Shown: positions 53,047-62,243 of the stretch, in pieces | Layout of the letters: each line of letters starts with the position of its first letter | Position numbering within the stretch: the stretch's first letter is position 1 | Source of the DNA: an uncultured Lachnospiraceae bacterium | GTDB taxonomy: Bacteria; Bacillota; Clostridia; Lachnospirales; Lachnospiraceae | Length of the DNA stretch: 64,000 bases | Assembly (NCBI GenBank): GCA_947177165.1 | Contig: CAMWTP010000006.1 | Location: 1 to 64,000 of the forward strand | Direction of reading: 5' to 3' | Position numbers and translations under genes: made by a program | Notes under the pieces: model-generated | What the model was told of the DNA's origin: nothing | Databases searched by the model: none | The model's input: the letters and a program-made list of their open reading frames with translations, nothing else

Positions 53047-53874
53047 ATGATGACCATAAGCAATGGAAACGGAGTGTCCAACAATGTGCAGTCAGTGCGT
53101 GCAAACATGAATATGCAGTCGGATTCTGTCAGTAAGGGTATTCAGGATCAGATCGCGAACGCGCAGAAACAGCTACAGGAGCTTGGCGCAAACAAGGACA
53201 TGACACCGGATGAAAAAATGAAGCGGAGGCAGGAAATCCAGCAGGAGATCAACAATCTCAACCAACAGCTGAGACAGCACCAGATTGAAAAGCGAAAAGA
53301 GCAGCAGGCTAAAAACGCACCAAAAAAGGAGGAGAACAGTAACAGTCAGAAAGAAAACACGCCGGAACAGAAATCCGGGCTTTCGACGGCGAGTATGCAG
53401 GCAATGATCTCTGCGGATTCTTCCATGAAGCAGGCAAAGGTGCAGGGCAGTACCGCAAGGCAGATGGAAGACAGGGCAGGCGTCCTCAAGATCGAGATCA
53501 AACTGGACGGAAGCCGGGGCGGCGATACAGCGTCAAAGGAGGCAGAACTTGCAGAGGTGGAACAGAAAGCAGAGAATGCCACAAATGCACAGCTTCACAC
53601 GCTCGCCGAGGCAAACCAGACGATGACAGAAGCCGCAAAAGCAGAGCAGACCGACAACAAAACGGACAGCGAAAACAAGACCGGCAGGACAGAACAGACT
53701 GCTGATGATAAGCAGCAGACCGGGGAAGTATCCCAAACAGAGCCGGAAGAGAACAATGTCGGGACAGACATCCAGAATCCGGAAGCACTTGCTTCCAATG
53801 AAAATGCAGCGGTGGAAAGTGCGGAGGCGGAAACGCGCGCTGTGTCACAGAAACATATTGATATACGCTTATAA
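53047..53874 (+). CDS. FlxA-like coiled-coil protein
   Basis: A 275-aa soluble protein beginning MMTISNGNGVSNNVQSVRAN. GGAG lies eight bases before ATG 53047. Residues ~28-90 (GIQDQIANAQKQLQELGANK, KMKRRQEIQQEINNLNQQLR) match the FlxA-like pattern: short helices with a Q-rich coiled coil and an MTPDEKMKR turn. The C-terminal half is low-complexity, rich in E, Q, T, N and D, ending HIDIRL. No signal or membrane segment. Related proteins are common in Lachnospiraceae without known function. Confidence 0.75.
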   Translation: MMTISNGNGVSNNVQSVRANMNMQSDSVSKGIQDQIANAQKQLQELGANKDMTPDEKMKRRQEIQQEINNLNQQLRQHQIEKRKEQQAKNAPKKEENSNSQKENTPEQKSGLSTASMQAMISADSSMKQAKVQGSTARQMEDRAGVLKIEIKLDGSRGGDTASKEAELAEVEQKAENATNAQLHTLAEANQTMTEAAKAEQTDNKTDSENKTGRTEQTADDKQQTGEVSQTEPEENNVGTDIQNPEALASNENAAVESAEAETRAVSQKHIDIRL

Positions 53875-53888
53875 TGATATGCTGTCAT

Positions 53889-53948
53889 TGCACCTGGGTC
53901 TCTATCTGTATGATTTTATAAAATTATACAGATAGAGACTCGGGTGCA
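53889..53948. terminator. Long bidirectional terminator-like hairpin
   Basis: TGCACC-TGGGTCTCTATCTGTAT pairs with ATACAGATAGAGACTCGGGTGCA over more than 20 base pairs with one or two mismatches, and the loop is A/T-rich. It lies between convergent genes. Confidence 0.75.
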
Positions 53949-53951
53949 TAT

Positions 53952-55064
53952 TTATGTACAAATCTTAAAATTGTTTATAATATCCAGAAACTGCACACCC
54001 CAGAATGTCAGTTCGCACCAGAGTGCAGTGTCCGTTTTATGGTCTGGTTCAAGCGCAACTTCACTGTATGGACCTGGGTATTTTAAACCAGCTTTGTAGC
54101 GCTGTTTTTTATAAGAGCTCTCGAAATCAATTTTCAGATATCCCTCTTTCGACAGCGCTTCCTCCACAACCTCTGCACTTTTGCGGACCACATCGATCCT
54201 GTTCCCGCCAACCCTTGCAAGACTGGTCAGTGTTTTTCTCTGTGCCACTGTGCCTGCCTGATTTGTCTCATATGCTGTAAATGGCCTGACGTAGGCCCAT
54301 AGCGGGGCATAGTACCGGCTGCCAATTTTCACATGCATGTTGCTGTCCGGCTTCATGATCTGGTCGTGGTAATTGACGGCTTCTATCATTTTGCCGACGG
54401 CTTCGTCCGTTCTCCATGACTGCGTATTTGCCAGTGTTTCCAGGTGATACTGACATGGAAAATAGACGTCGTGTTCAATGTATGGGTAGTTGTACTTCCG
54501 CTTTGCGTTGGGATTGTATTTTGTGATATCTTCCAGTGCTTTTATCCGCAGCAGGCTCTCAAATGCCTTGAAGGAAGTCTCCACAAATGGTCTGACTGCA
54601 TCGTCGTCGCCATATCCCAGAAGTGCCTGACACGTATAGAGTACAACCATCAGTCCGCCGCCGTTGTTGAGCCCCAGAAAACGATTCTGAAAACGCGCGA
54701 TTTCCGGATTGTAATACGAAAATTCTTCTTCCAGAACCTTGTCATCGCGCAGTGCACTGATAAAATTCTTCACAATCGAACAATCTTTGGGAATCGCATA
54801 GTTGGCCAGCAGCCGCGCAGCCGATTCCCCGTCCTGCAGCTCTGTTTCCTTAAACTTTTCCCAGGAGTGCATACCGATTCCGATATATCCGTTTGGCTTC
54901 ACATAGCGCTCCAGAAGCTTGTAGTTTGGTGTCTGCATGACCTTTTCAAGCAGTGTTTCTTCCTCCGCTTTGGAGAGGTCCTTCAGGATTTCTTTGTGCA
55001 GGCGGTATTGGATGACCTCTCTGCCGTTTTCCAGTAAATAGTCAATTGCTTTTGAATGAATCAT
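53952..55064 (-). CDS. Alpha/alpha-toroid-like protein, paralogue of 38731
   Basis: A 370-aa soluble helical protein that aligns with 38731 along its length (shared LLENG, PNGYIGIGMHSWEKF, FPCQYHLETLANTQSWRTDE, WCELTFWGVQFLDI). Several segments recall terpene-cyclase/prenyltransferase toroids (GGGLMVVLYTCQALLGYGDD, VRPFVETSFKAFESLLRIKA) without their catalytic Asp-rich motifs. GGGGGA precedes the ATG. Function unknown; two intact copies and one fragment in the window suggest an expanding family. Confidence 0.68.
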   Translation of the reverse strand: MIHSKAIDYLLENGREVIQYRLHKEILKDLSKAEEETLLEKVMQTPNYKLLERYVKPNGYIGIGMHSWEKFKETELQDGESAARLLANYAIPKDCSIVKNFISALRDDKVLEEEFSYYNPEIARFQNRFLGLNNGGGLMVVLYTCQALLGYGDDDAVRPFVETSFKAFESLLRIKALEDITKYNPNAKRKYNYPYIEHDVYFPCQYHLETLANTQSWRTDEAVGKMIEAVNYHDQIMKPDSNMHVKIGSRYYAPLWAYVRPFTAYETNQAGTVAQRKTLTSLARVGGNRIDVVRKSAEVVEEALSKEGYLKIDFESSYKKQRYKAGLKYPGPYSEVALEPDHKTDTALWCELTFWGVQFLDIINNFKICT

Positions 55065-55110
55065 ATTAATCCCCCATGCCGGCTCAAATAGAATTGTGAA
55101 ACGAATACAT

Positions 55111-55614
55111 TTACAATTCTATCCAGACATAAGTCCGTTCTCCGGTTGTCTTTTCAACTTTCCCGCCATTTGCCAGTGCAACATGAAGCGATGGCGCGTT
55201 TTGGTTGTGAATGGTAATCAGAAGCTTGTCCATGTTCATTTTTCTGCCCTCTTTTATCAGGAGGGAGAGAAGGGTTTTCCCCAGTCCTCTGTTTCTGTCT
55301 GAGGGACGGATGGAATAGCCGATATTTCCGCCCTGTTCCAGCAGTTTGTCTGTTAAAAAATGCCGCAGATTACCGCATCCGACAGGTCTGCCGTCCTCAA
55401 TGAGCCAAAAGGTAGTCGAGGGAACTTTCCAGCCATCGACAAGCCCAATCTGCTCCGATTCCCGCACCTTGCCTTTGAGCCATTCCTGATATTCGTCAAA
55501 ACGCATACCCGCAGCCCGGTTGATAAAGCCGTTCTCGTCTGCAGGCAGCTCCTGCAGCATTTCATAGATATCCGTGCCGTCGGTGACAGCAAGTTTTCTC
55601 AATTCAATTCCCAT
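55111..55614 (-). CDS. GNAT-family N-acetyltransferase
   Basis: A 167-aa acetyltransferase. Strands TTFWLIEDGRPVGCGNLRHF and GNIGYSIRPSDRNRGLGKTL hold the acetyl-CoA motif A (R-N-R-G-L-G-K-T), and NQNAPSLHVALANGG is motif B. AGAGAGGAGA lies before the ATG. It is the usual length for the family. Substrate unknown. Confidence 0.88.
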   Translation of the reverse strand: MGIELRKLAVTDGTDIYEMLQELPADENGFINRAAGMRFDEYQEWLKGKVRESEQIGLVDGWKVPSTTFWLIEDGRPVGCGNLRHFLTDKLLEQGGNIGYSIRPSDRNRGLGKTLLSLLIKEGRKMNMDKLLITIHNQNAPSLHVALANGGKVEKTTGERTYVWIEL

Positions 55615-55685
55615 AAAATCTCCTCTCTCTAAAACATGCTTAGGAATACAAGTGCCGCTTCAATCCATGATTACCGATTTAGCAC

Positions 55686-56270
55686 TCACCTGGCAGCTCT
55701 GCGAATGGTAAGTAAAAAATCCCTAAATATCTGTTCTCTGTCCCTGGCAGTTTCATAATACGGCAAGCCGTATTTTTGACACTGCTCTTTCATACAGATG
55801 CTTTGTTCCACAATATACACTGCACCCTCTTGAAGCTCTTCATCTGACTTATAAAATGTATAATCTTTTTCCGTGTCATATTTCTTCTGAATTGCGAACC
55901 GTTCTTCCGGAGTCACATCAGACGTAATGAAATAGGCAATATCACAGTTTGCCCCATGTATATATTTCATGTAATCCTCTGGCAAAAGCTGATACATATC
56001 CAGAACCATGCCGGGGCTGAACTCATCGTATTCGCCGCTGTCCAGCATTGCCCGTACAAAAGGTGCCATCTTACCGCTGATTAAATGTAATGTGTCCATA
56101 GAGGACAATCCGGCATAAGTATTCACACCCGTTTCAGGGAAACATTTCTCAAATCCCGCGATTATCGAATCCATGCTAATGTGCTGATACCCATACTGCT
56201 TTGCCAGACAGTGTGATATTGTACTTTTTCCGGCTCTTGGAACACCTGCAATAATAATATTATTTTTCAT
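55686..56270 (-). CDS. P-loop kinase-like protein
   Basis: A 194-aa protein with Walker A IIIAGVPRAGKSTISHCLAK at the very N-terminus, and a short ISMDSIIAGFEKCFPETG segment in the position of the substrate/LID region of adenylate-kinase-like P-loop enzymes. CDIAYFITSDVTPEERFAIQ and the C-terminal ETARDREQIFRDFLLTI resemble small kinases annotated as ATP-binding proteins in Clostridia. It probably phosphorylates a small molecule, which is not identifiable. Confidence 0.75.
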   Translation of the reverse strand: MKNNIIIAGVPRAGKSTISHCLAKQYGYQHISMDSIIAGFEKCFPETGVNTYAGLSSMDTLHLISGKMAPFVRAMLDSGEYDEFSPGMVLDMYQLLPEDYMKYIHGANCDIAYFITSDVTPEERFAIQKKYDTEKDYTFYKSDEELQEGAVYIVEQSICMKEQCQKYGLPYYETARDREQIFRDFLLTIRRAAR

Positions 56271-56386
56271 TTACAAACTACCTCCTACCTTGTTTTGACC
56301 TGTGTCCTCGGAGAAATATCCAGCGCAGGCTATACATGTTATTTCGGAACAGTTCCTTAGAGAATCAAGATGTATTTTTTCATTTT

Positions 56387-56541
56387 TCAATCAAAATAAA
56401 ATAGTTCTTCAAACTTTTTGTCAAGGGCAATGCACAAAATGAGCGCCAGCTGCCCCTTTGTGGATTTACCGCCCGGAAATACCTTGCTTTGCAAACTGAT
56501 TCCAGCCAGCAGATTTTTAGAAAAGTTATTTTCTTTTGGGG
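56387..56541 (-). pseudogene. C-terminal remnant of an XRE-type regulator
   Basis: A minus-strand frame reads ISLQSKVFPGGKSTKGQLAL and ILCIALDKKFEELFYFD, ending at 56387. The end matches the last helices of XRE helix-turn-helix proteins ('...LAL-x-I-x-x-ALDKKFEELF'). No start codon is present. Low confidence. Confidence 0.4.
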
Positions 56542-56595
56542 GCTGGTATCGTATAATAAGGACGATGACAAATCGAGATTTGGAGGATGAAAACC

Positions 56596-57081
56596 ATGAA
56601 GATTAGAAGAGCAGCAGAGCATGAGTTGTTGGAATTGTGGGGATATGAGAGTATTCATACTGCTTCTTCTAATGCAAAATTCTTTTGCGACAACATAAAA
56701 AAAGGGAATGCCGAATTTTGGACGCTCGACTATGATGGAGAGCTGGTTGGAGAGTTGTATGTTTTCTATGACCTTGAGCACAAAGATTTTGCAGATGGCA
56801 AAAGAACTGCATATCTTTGTGCATTTAGAGTTAGAACAGATTTCCGTGGTCAGGGATTCGGAACAAAGCTGATCTGCCACGTAATGGAGCACATAAAGGA
56901 TTTGGGATATCAAAGGATATCTATTGGTGTTGACACTACAGATATGGCTAATATTCGTTTATATAAGCGGCTTGGTTTTACAATAAAGGTAAAAGAGTGT
57001 GCAGAAGATCCTTGCGACAGAGACGAAAATATGCAGCCGAAATCATGTCCTTGCTTTTGGTTGTTATATAAAGAGGTCTAA
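56596..57081 (+). CDS. GNAT-family N-acetyltransferase
   Basis: A 161-aa acetyltransferase: MKIRRAAEHELLELWGY, AEFWTLDYDGELVGELYVFY, the CoA-binding FRVRTDFRGQGFGTKLICHV (R-G-Q-G-F-G-T), and IRLYKRLGFTIKVKECAED. ATG 56596 is preferred over 56587 since GGAGG would be too close to the latter. Its 3' end overlaps by 18 bases the end of the convergent methyltransferase fragment. Substrate unknown; GXG pattern and length are normal. Confidence 0.9.
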   Translation: MKIRRAAEHELLELWGYESIHTASSNAKFFCDNIKKGNAEFWTLDYDGELVGELYVFYDLEHKDFADGKRTAYLCAFRVRTDFRGQGFGTKLICHVMEHIKDLGYQRISIGVDTTDMANIRLYKRLGFTIKVKECAEDPCDRDENMQPKSCPCFWLLYKEV

Positions 57082-57375
57082 AAAATCTGATCGTTGTTTT
57101 GAATCATTCATCATTTTTACAAGTGATTCATGTGGAACTGTTCTTGCATATGCTCCGGAACCTGCCATCTCAATATTTTTCACACCAAAGCGGCGGAGTA
57201 AACCTTCTAATTCGTCTGGCATAAAAGTATATGTTATACACCACGAAGCGCCTTCTTTTTCATATTCGGTTATTTCTTTTTCTCCTCCCATAAGTCCGTC
57301 TGGCATCAAGTTCACCCTTATCAGGCAGATTCCACATACATTCAGATATTTTTCTGCTATAATCCTTAATATTAT
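57064..57375 (-). pseudogene. C-terminal fragment of a SAM-dependent methyltransferase-like protein
   Basis: Minus-strand frame with NLMPDGLMGGEKEITEYEKE, SWCITYTFMPDELEGLLRRF and GVKNIEMAGSGAYARTVPHE. It reads as the last third of a class I methyltransferase; the SAM-binding glycine motif is absent and upstream codons show no start with binding site. Methyltransferase identity is probable, not certain. Confidence 0.5.
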
Positions 57376-57445
57376 TTTTATTCACTTAAAATTCCTCCGT
57401 TAAATTTAGAATCGTATTTCTTCACAAGCAAAGCGGTTTTGAAAT

Positions 57446-58750
57446 CTAGTTAATCTTTAATTCATCAAAAACAGTGATAAGCCATTGGGTCATGCGCTTA
57501 TTTGTCTCAAAAAGTTCCATATATTTGTCCTTCTCTGAAAACCATGCTGTGCTAACTAGCTGATCTGCCATGACCACATAAGGAAGTGCAGCATATTCCT
57601 CATTGATAAGTTTTACTACACTGTCATAGCCCCAAAGAATATTTCGGTAAATTTCCAGCCACTTTGATAACTGAGCTTGATCCTTTTCATCAAAGCTCTC
57701 ACTCAAAATGGCCACAGCCGCATAGCAGGGATCATAAATACGCAGATTTTTCTCCGACAGTTCAAAGTCAATAAATCCCCATTCGCCCTGCGACACGATA
57801 ATGTTTGACGGATTCGGATCACGATGGATGATTTGTTTGGGCAGCTTGTCATACAGTTTTCCAAATTCATTCAAATAATCTCGGCAAAACGAGTCCGAAA
57901 GCGACAAAATATCTTTTGATTTCGGCAGTGCCCAATTCTTTACGGATTCATACAGATTTACATCATTCACAGATGTTTTAGCCTGACACAGAATGAGATG
58001 CAGCTGCCCGATGATTTCACCGACAAATCTTGCCTTTGCGGCATAATCTCCTTCATAAAAATCATGGGCAATCATTTGTGTGCCAGAGATTCGCCGGGTT
58101 ACATAGAAAAACAGTTCGCCGTCCTGTACGAATGCCCGTCCATCTGTTGTTTGAATTGGGGAAGATATACCTACGCCAGCGCCTTTTATTGCATTGCAAA
58201 GCGCGATTGCGTTTGTGACTTCATCATAATTTTTAGAGAACTTCAGAACAAAGTCTTTGCCAACATAAAAGGCGCTGTTACTTTTTTCTCCATTGCTCTC
58301 GTGATAGACGTCAGAGATTGATTCATTTTCTAATTTCCAGTGCTTCAGAACATCCAAAGCTTTCTTATGAGATACCATATAGTCCTCCTTATACAAGTTC
58401 AGTTTGTAAGGTCGTTTAGCCCTTCCTTTTTTTATATAGGTGGAGGGAGTGCAGTCGAATTCGCGCCGAAAAGCTTTGTAGAATCCAGCATAGGTACCAA
58501 AACCGTATTCCAGTATCACATCAATCCTTTTGCTGCCGCAGCGAATTTCATAAATCGCATGAATAAGCCTGCGTCGAAGAATATACTGCATTACCGACAT
58601 TCCAACGACTGATTGGAACATCCTGTAATAGTGGAACAGTGAATAACCTGCCTGCTCGCAAAGCTCCGTGGCAGTGATAGGAGTCTTTAAATTATCCTCT
58701 ATATAATCGAGGCTTTCCTGTATGCTTTTTCGGTAATCTATTAATTTCAC
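57446..58750 (-). CDS. AraC regulator fused to an aminoglycoside-phosphotransferase-like kinase
   Basis: A 434-aa protein with two modules. Residues ~1-110: AraC helix-turn-helices (IQESLDYIEDNLKTPITATE, AGYSLFHYYRMFQSVVGMSV, EYGFGTYAGFYKAFRREFDC, TPSTYIKKG). From ~130: an APH-type protein-kinase fold with KSNSAFYVGKDFVLKFS (nucleotide-binding Lys), catalytic loop KQIIHRDPNPSNIIV (H-x-D...N) and metal Asp in WGFIDFELS. All key residues look present. It could phosphorylate a small molecule or sense it through the APH pocket while controlling transcription. The gene runs over an AT-rich upstream region without clear promoter. Confidence 0.85.
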   Translation of the reverse strand: MKLIDYRKSIQESLDYIEDNLKTPITATELCEQAGYSLFHYYRMFQSVVGMSVMQYILRRRLIHAIYEIRCGSKRIDVILEYGFGTYAGFYKAFRREFDCTPSTYIKKGRAKRPYKLNLYKEDYMVSHKKALDVLKHWKLENESISDVYHESNGEKSNSAFYVGKDFVLKFSKNYDEVTNAIALCNAIKGAGVGISSPIQTTDGRAFVQDGELFFYVTRRISGTQMIAHDFYEGDYAAKARFVGEIIGQLHLILCQAKTSVNDVNLYESVKNWALPKSKDILSLSDSFCRDYLNEFGKLYDKLPKQIIHRDPNPSNIIVSQGEWGFIDFELSEKNLRIYDPCYAAVAILSESFDEKDQAQLSKWLEIYRNILWGYDSVVKLINEEYAALPYVVMADQLVSTAWFSEKDKYMELFETNKRMTQWLITVFDELKIN

Positions 58751-58907
58751 CCCCCTTTTATTTTTTTGTAGCTACGTATATAGAATAACACATAAATCGA
58801 AAAATACCTTTCCTGTTTTGCTGAATTTAAAATCTTTGTTTCGACTTCTTCGCCATTTCATATGGTGCGTATCAGTTGGGAACACCGTTCTTTTAAGGAG
58901 CAGGGGA

Positions 58908-58936
58908 TTGATAAAGGACAATGTATTTGCTAGAAT
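58908..58936 (+). promoter_or_regulatory. Promoter of the LysR-type gene
   Basis: TTGATA (58908-58913) and TAGAAT (58931-58936) with a 17-base spacer, ~34 bases before the ATG. Confidence 0.6.
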
Positions 58937-58969
58937 GGAAGGCGAAAACAGAGAAAACGGAGGTTCAAT

Positions 58970-59597
58970 ATGACTTTACAACAGTTAAAATATATTGTTA
59001 CAGTGGCAGAAACAGGAAATATTACAGAAGCCGCCAAAAGGCTCTTTATTTCACAGCCTAGTCTGACAAATGCAATCAGAGAATTAGAAGCTGAGATGCA
59101 GATAACAATTTTCAATAGGACAAATAATATCCTGTCAGCACTATTCTTTTGCAGTGTTTGAGGAATTGTTTGTTGCCAAGCCCCATGTATTCATATGCTC
59201 CAACCACCCATTAGCAGGCAGGGAGGCACTGGATTTAAAGGATTTGGAAGAGTACCCATACCTTTCCTTTGAACAGGGAGAGTACAATTCTTTTTATTTT
59301 TCAGAGGAGATATTAAGCACACTTGACAGAAATAAAAATATAAAAGTAAGGGACCGGGCAACACTTTTTAATCTTGTAATCGGATTAAATGGCTATACGG
59401 TCAGTTCCGATGTAATCAGCAAGAAATTAAATGGGGAAAATAGTGTAGCCAAACCCTTACAGATAGACAAGGAACTATGCACAGTTCCTGAGTATATGCG
59501 TGTTGGAATCATTACACAAAAAAATATGCCCCTTAGCAGGTATGGTCAGGCTTATGTAGAAGCGTTAAAAAAGCATATCGACACGAATGACGAATAA
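58970..59597 (+). pseudogene. LysR-family regulator with internal deletion
   Basis: The first ~57 residues are a LysR helix-turn-helix (MTLQQLKYIVTVAETGNITE, AAKRLFISQPSLTNAIRELE). After RTNN the frame ends at 59159. From ~59140 another frame encodes the C-terminal half of the effector domain (FAVFEELFVAKPHVFICSNH, LEEYPYLSFEQGEYNSFYFS, RATLFNLVIGLNGYTVSSDV). About 100 residues in between are lost. It lies immediately upstream of metF, a position where a LysR regulator of methionine genes is often found, but it can no longer work as a full regulator. Confidence 0.8.
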
Positions 59598-59609
59598 GAA
59601 ATGAATCAG

Positions 59610-59657
59610 AATAGCACTTTGAAATAGTCTGAAACTATGGCAAAGTGCTATTTTTTT
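59610..59657 (+). terminator. Terminator after the LysR pseudogene
   Basis: AATAGCACTTTG pairs with CAAAGTGCTATT around a 19-base loop and ends with seven T; strong and well placed. Confidence 0.88.
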
Positions 59658-59746
59658 GTATTTTTCAAAAACAGGCAGAAAAGATATACTGATATTTAAT
59701 AAATCAATTGCCCATCAGCGTAAACCACTATCGAATGGAGGAAAAA

Positions 59747-60607
59747 ATGATAAAGGATTTATTAAATAAAACCAAAACAACTATTTCTTTTGAAATTTCT
59801 CCGCTTAAGACGGAGGACGAGTTTCAGGCTGTTTTCGCTAAATTGGATGCTTTTGCTGCTTTGAAGCCTGACTTTATCAGCTGCACATATGGCGCAGGAG
59901 GCTCTAGCGCAGGAAAAACAATAGAAATTGCATCGTATATTCAACAGCATTTGCAGATTGATACAATGGCGCATATGACGTGTGTTGGTTTTAAACAGTC
60001 TGACATTCAAAAGAACTGCGAATTACTGGAAAAAGAAGGCATTCATTACATCATGGCACTGCGTGGCGACAGGCCACAGACAATGGGGAAGGAGCAATTT
60101 AACAGCAGGGAATTTTTATATGCTTCTGATATGATTCGTTATCTAAAAGCAAATACTTCCTTCTCAATTGCCGGAGCCTGCTATCCGGAGAAACATTATG
60201 AAGCTGCGAGTTTTGAAAGTGATTTGATACATTTGAAAGAAAAGGTTGAAGCTGGCGCAAGTTTCCTTGTCACACAGCTTTTCTTTGACAATGATATTTT
60301 CTATCGTTTTAGGGAACGGGTGATGGATATTGGAATTGCAGTGCCGATCTGTGCCGGTATTATGCCGGTTATAAGTGCAAACCAGATAAGTAAAAGCATT
60401 CATTTATCCGGTTCTTCCGTTCCGAAGGAGCTTGAAAATCTGATTACTGCCTATGGCAAAAACAAGGAAGATATGCGCAAAGCCGGTATTGATTATGTAG
60501 TTCGCCAAATTCTTGATTTGAAGGAGCATGGGGTAGATGGCATACATATTTACACAATGAACTGGCCGAAAACAACAGCGGAGATTGTGGCGCAGATATC
60601 AATTTAA
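59747..60607 (+). CDS. metF: Methylenetetrahydrofolate reductase
   Basis: A 286-aa FAD-containing TIM-barrel enzyme that reduces 5,10-methylene-THF to 5-methyl-THF for methionine synthesis. Typical segments: ISFEISPLKTEDEF (catalytic Glu region), DFISCTYGAGGSSAGKTIEI, MAHMTCVGFKQSDIQ, YIMALRGDRPQTMG, GACYPEKHYEA, FLVTQLFFDND, ICAGIMPVISANQI and GVDGIHIYTMNWP. ATG 59747 follows GGAGG; length is normal for the short bacterial form. No corrinoid-protein or methionine synthase gene is next to it. Confidence 0.95.
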   Translation: MIKDLLNKTKTTISFEISPLKTEDEFQAVFAKLDAFAALKPDFISCTYGAGGSSAGKTIEIASYIQQHLQIDTMAHMTCVGFKQSDIQKNCELLEKEGIHYIMALRGDRPQTMGKEQFNSREFLYASDMIRYLKANTSFSIAGACYPEKHYEAASFESDLIHLKEKVEAGASFLVTQLFFDNDIFYRFRERVMDIGIAVPICAGIMPVISANQISKSIHLSGSSVPKELENLITAYGKNKEDMRKAGIDYVVRQILDLKEHGVDGIHIYTMNWPKTTAEIVAQISI

Positions 60608-60896
60608 ACCCAATGTATCCTAATGTAAAGTGAAAGGAATTGAAGTGGATTCGTTAATCCTTTGGTGAAGTTTTTTGACACTTTTCTGATTTGTATTTCC
60701 GCCGGACTATGCAGAATATTTTTACAGAAAGAGCAAAGCCACAATACCGCGGAAGGAAAAGGGACTAATGGAGGGCATTTTAAGGGAATGAAACAGCAGG
60801 ATTTTCAAAGTGAGAACATTGTGAAATGCTGTACGATTCTTGAATTTGCAATGAAAAAATGGTATGATAAAACCACAAAAAAGAAAGGATTAATAC

Positions 60897-61836
60897 ATGG
60901 CAAATATATATGACGGGGTATTTCGTACAATCTTAAATGACTGCCGGAAACTGATTATCCCCATAATCAATGAGATTTTCGGGGAAACATACACAGGGGA
61001 AGAAGAAATACAGTTTTTTCCCAATGAGCATTTTATAGACCAGCAGGACGAAGCAGATAAGGAACGTATTACAGATACAAATTTTACGGTTTTCGGGAAG
61101 ATACCGAAGAAATACCATATTGAGTGTGAGAGCAGCTTTCCGGATGGGAAAATCACGATAAGGCTTTTCGAGTACGAAAGTTATGCCGGTACGGCATAAC
61201 ATACAGATAGCACTTGACGATGGAGAGGTTACAGAGGAAACGCTGACTGTGACATTCCCCAATACGGCAGTTCTGTACCTGCGGACTTACAAAAGGACAC
61301 CGGACAAAATGAAATATGTTATCATCACGCCGGGCGGGACGGTTCAGTATGATGTGCCGATTATGAAAACACAGAAGTATTCGCTTGATGATATTTTTGA
61401 AAAACGTCTGCTGATGCTGATACCGTTTTACATTTTCTCACATGAGAACAGTTTTCCAGAGTATAATAGTAATGAGCAGAAATTGGCGGAATTAAAGGCA
61501 GAATATCAAAAAATTTTAGAAAGGCTTGACGAATTGGAACAGCAGGGAGTGATCGGGGCGTTCGACAAGCGGACGATCATAGAACTTTCTGGCGATGTGA
61601 TTAAAGAGATTGCACAAAAATATGAGAATGTGCAGAAAGGTGTAGGTGATATGATGGGCGGAGCATTGATTGAGACAAGCGCAAGAAGATTAAAAAACGA
61701 AGCTGAATATGAAACAAAGAGGAATACTGCACTTAGGATGCTGAAAAGAGGAAAAATGACGGTTGAGGAAATTGCGGAAGATGTAGGTCTTAGTGCGGCA
61801 GAGGTAGAACAGCTTGCAGAACTTCAAACGGTGTAA
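60897..61836 (+). pseudogene. Rpn-like/PD-(D/E)XK family protein, frameshifted
   Basis: The first frame (ATG 60897, after AAAGG) gives MANIYDGVFRTILNDCRKLI, GETYTGEEEIQFFPNEHFID, TDTNFTVFGKIPKKYHIECE and stops at 61199. The other continues from ~61200 with IQIALDDGEVTEETLTVTFP, TAVLYLRTYKRTPDKMKYVI, FEKRLLMLIPFYIFSHENSF and a C-terminal TVEEIAEDVGLSAAEVEQLA helix-turn-helix-like tail. Together this is one ~310-residue family protein of Lachnospiraceae with a nuclease-like fold, split by a frameshift near 61185-61200. Confidence 0.75.
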
Positions 61837-62188
61837 AGCGACATCGGATTTATGAAAAAATGTATACAGAAAGAAAGGATTAATTAATGAATGCAGCATA
61901 AGCAAATTTTAGCACAGGGAGGAGATGTCAATTATTGGATGGACTGATCTTTGGGACGTTCCCATGCATGAATTATCAAGACACTATCAGAATTTTTCCT
62001 ATCGAGATACAGCGATAAGCAGCAGTAAATCACACACTGTCCCTATGTGGGGAGAATTTTATAATATGACTTTAAAGCAGAGGAACAACTGACGATTCAG
62101 ATTTGTTACTTTGCTTTTTTTGTGGCATTTTGGCAGAATCCTTTATAGACAGTTCAGGCTGTCACGAATACATTTGAAGACAATTGGA
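61837..62188. other. Intergenic region before the second LytTR pair
   Basis: No convincing gene. A short frame with GGGAGGAG in front (61917 onward, LLDGLIFGTFPCMNYQDTIR) might be a remnant but ends quickly. Confidence 0.3.
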
Positions 62189-62217
62189 TTGTATCGGAAA
62201 AAGGAGTATGGTAAAAT
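62189..62217 (+). promoter_or_regulatory. Promoter of the second LytTR/GHKL unit
   Basis: TTGTAT (62189-62194) and TAAAAT (62212-62217) with a 17-base spacer, about 27 bases before the GTG start. Confidence 0.6.
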
Positions 62218-62243
62218 ACTCTTTTTAAGAGGAGGCGTGAAAT

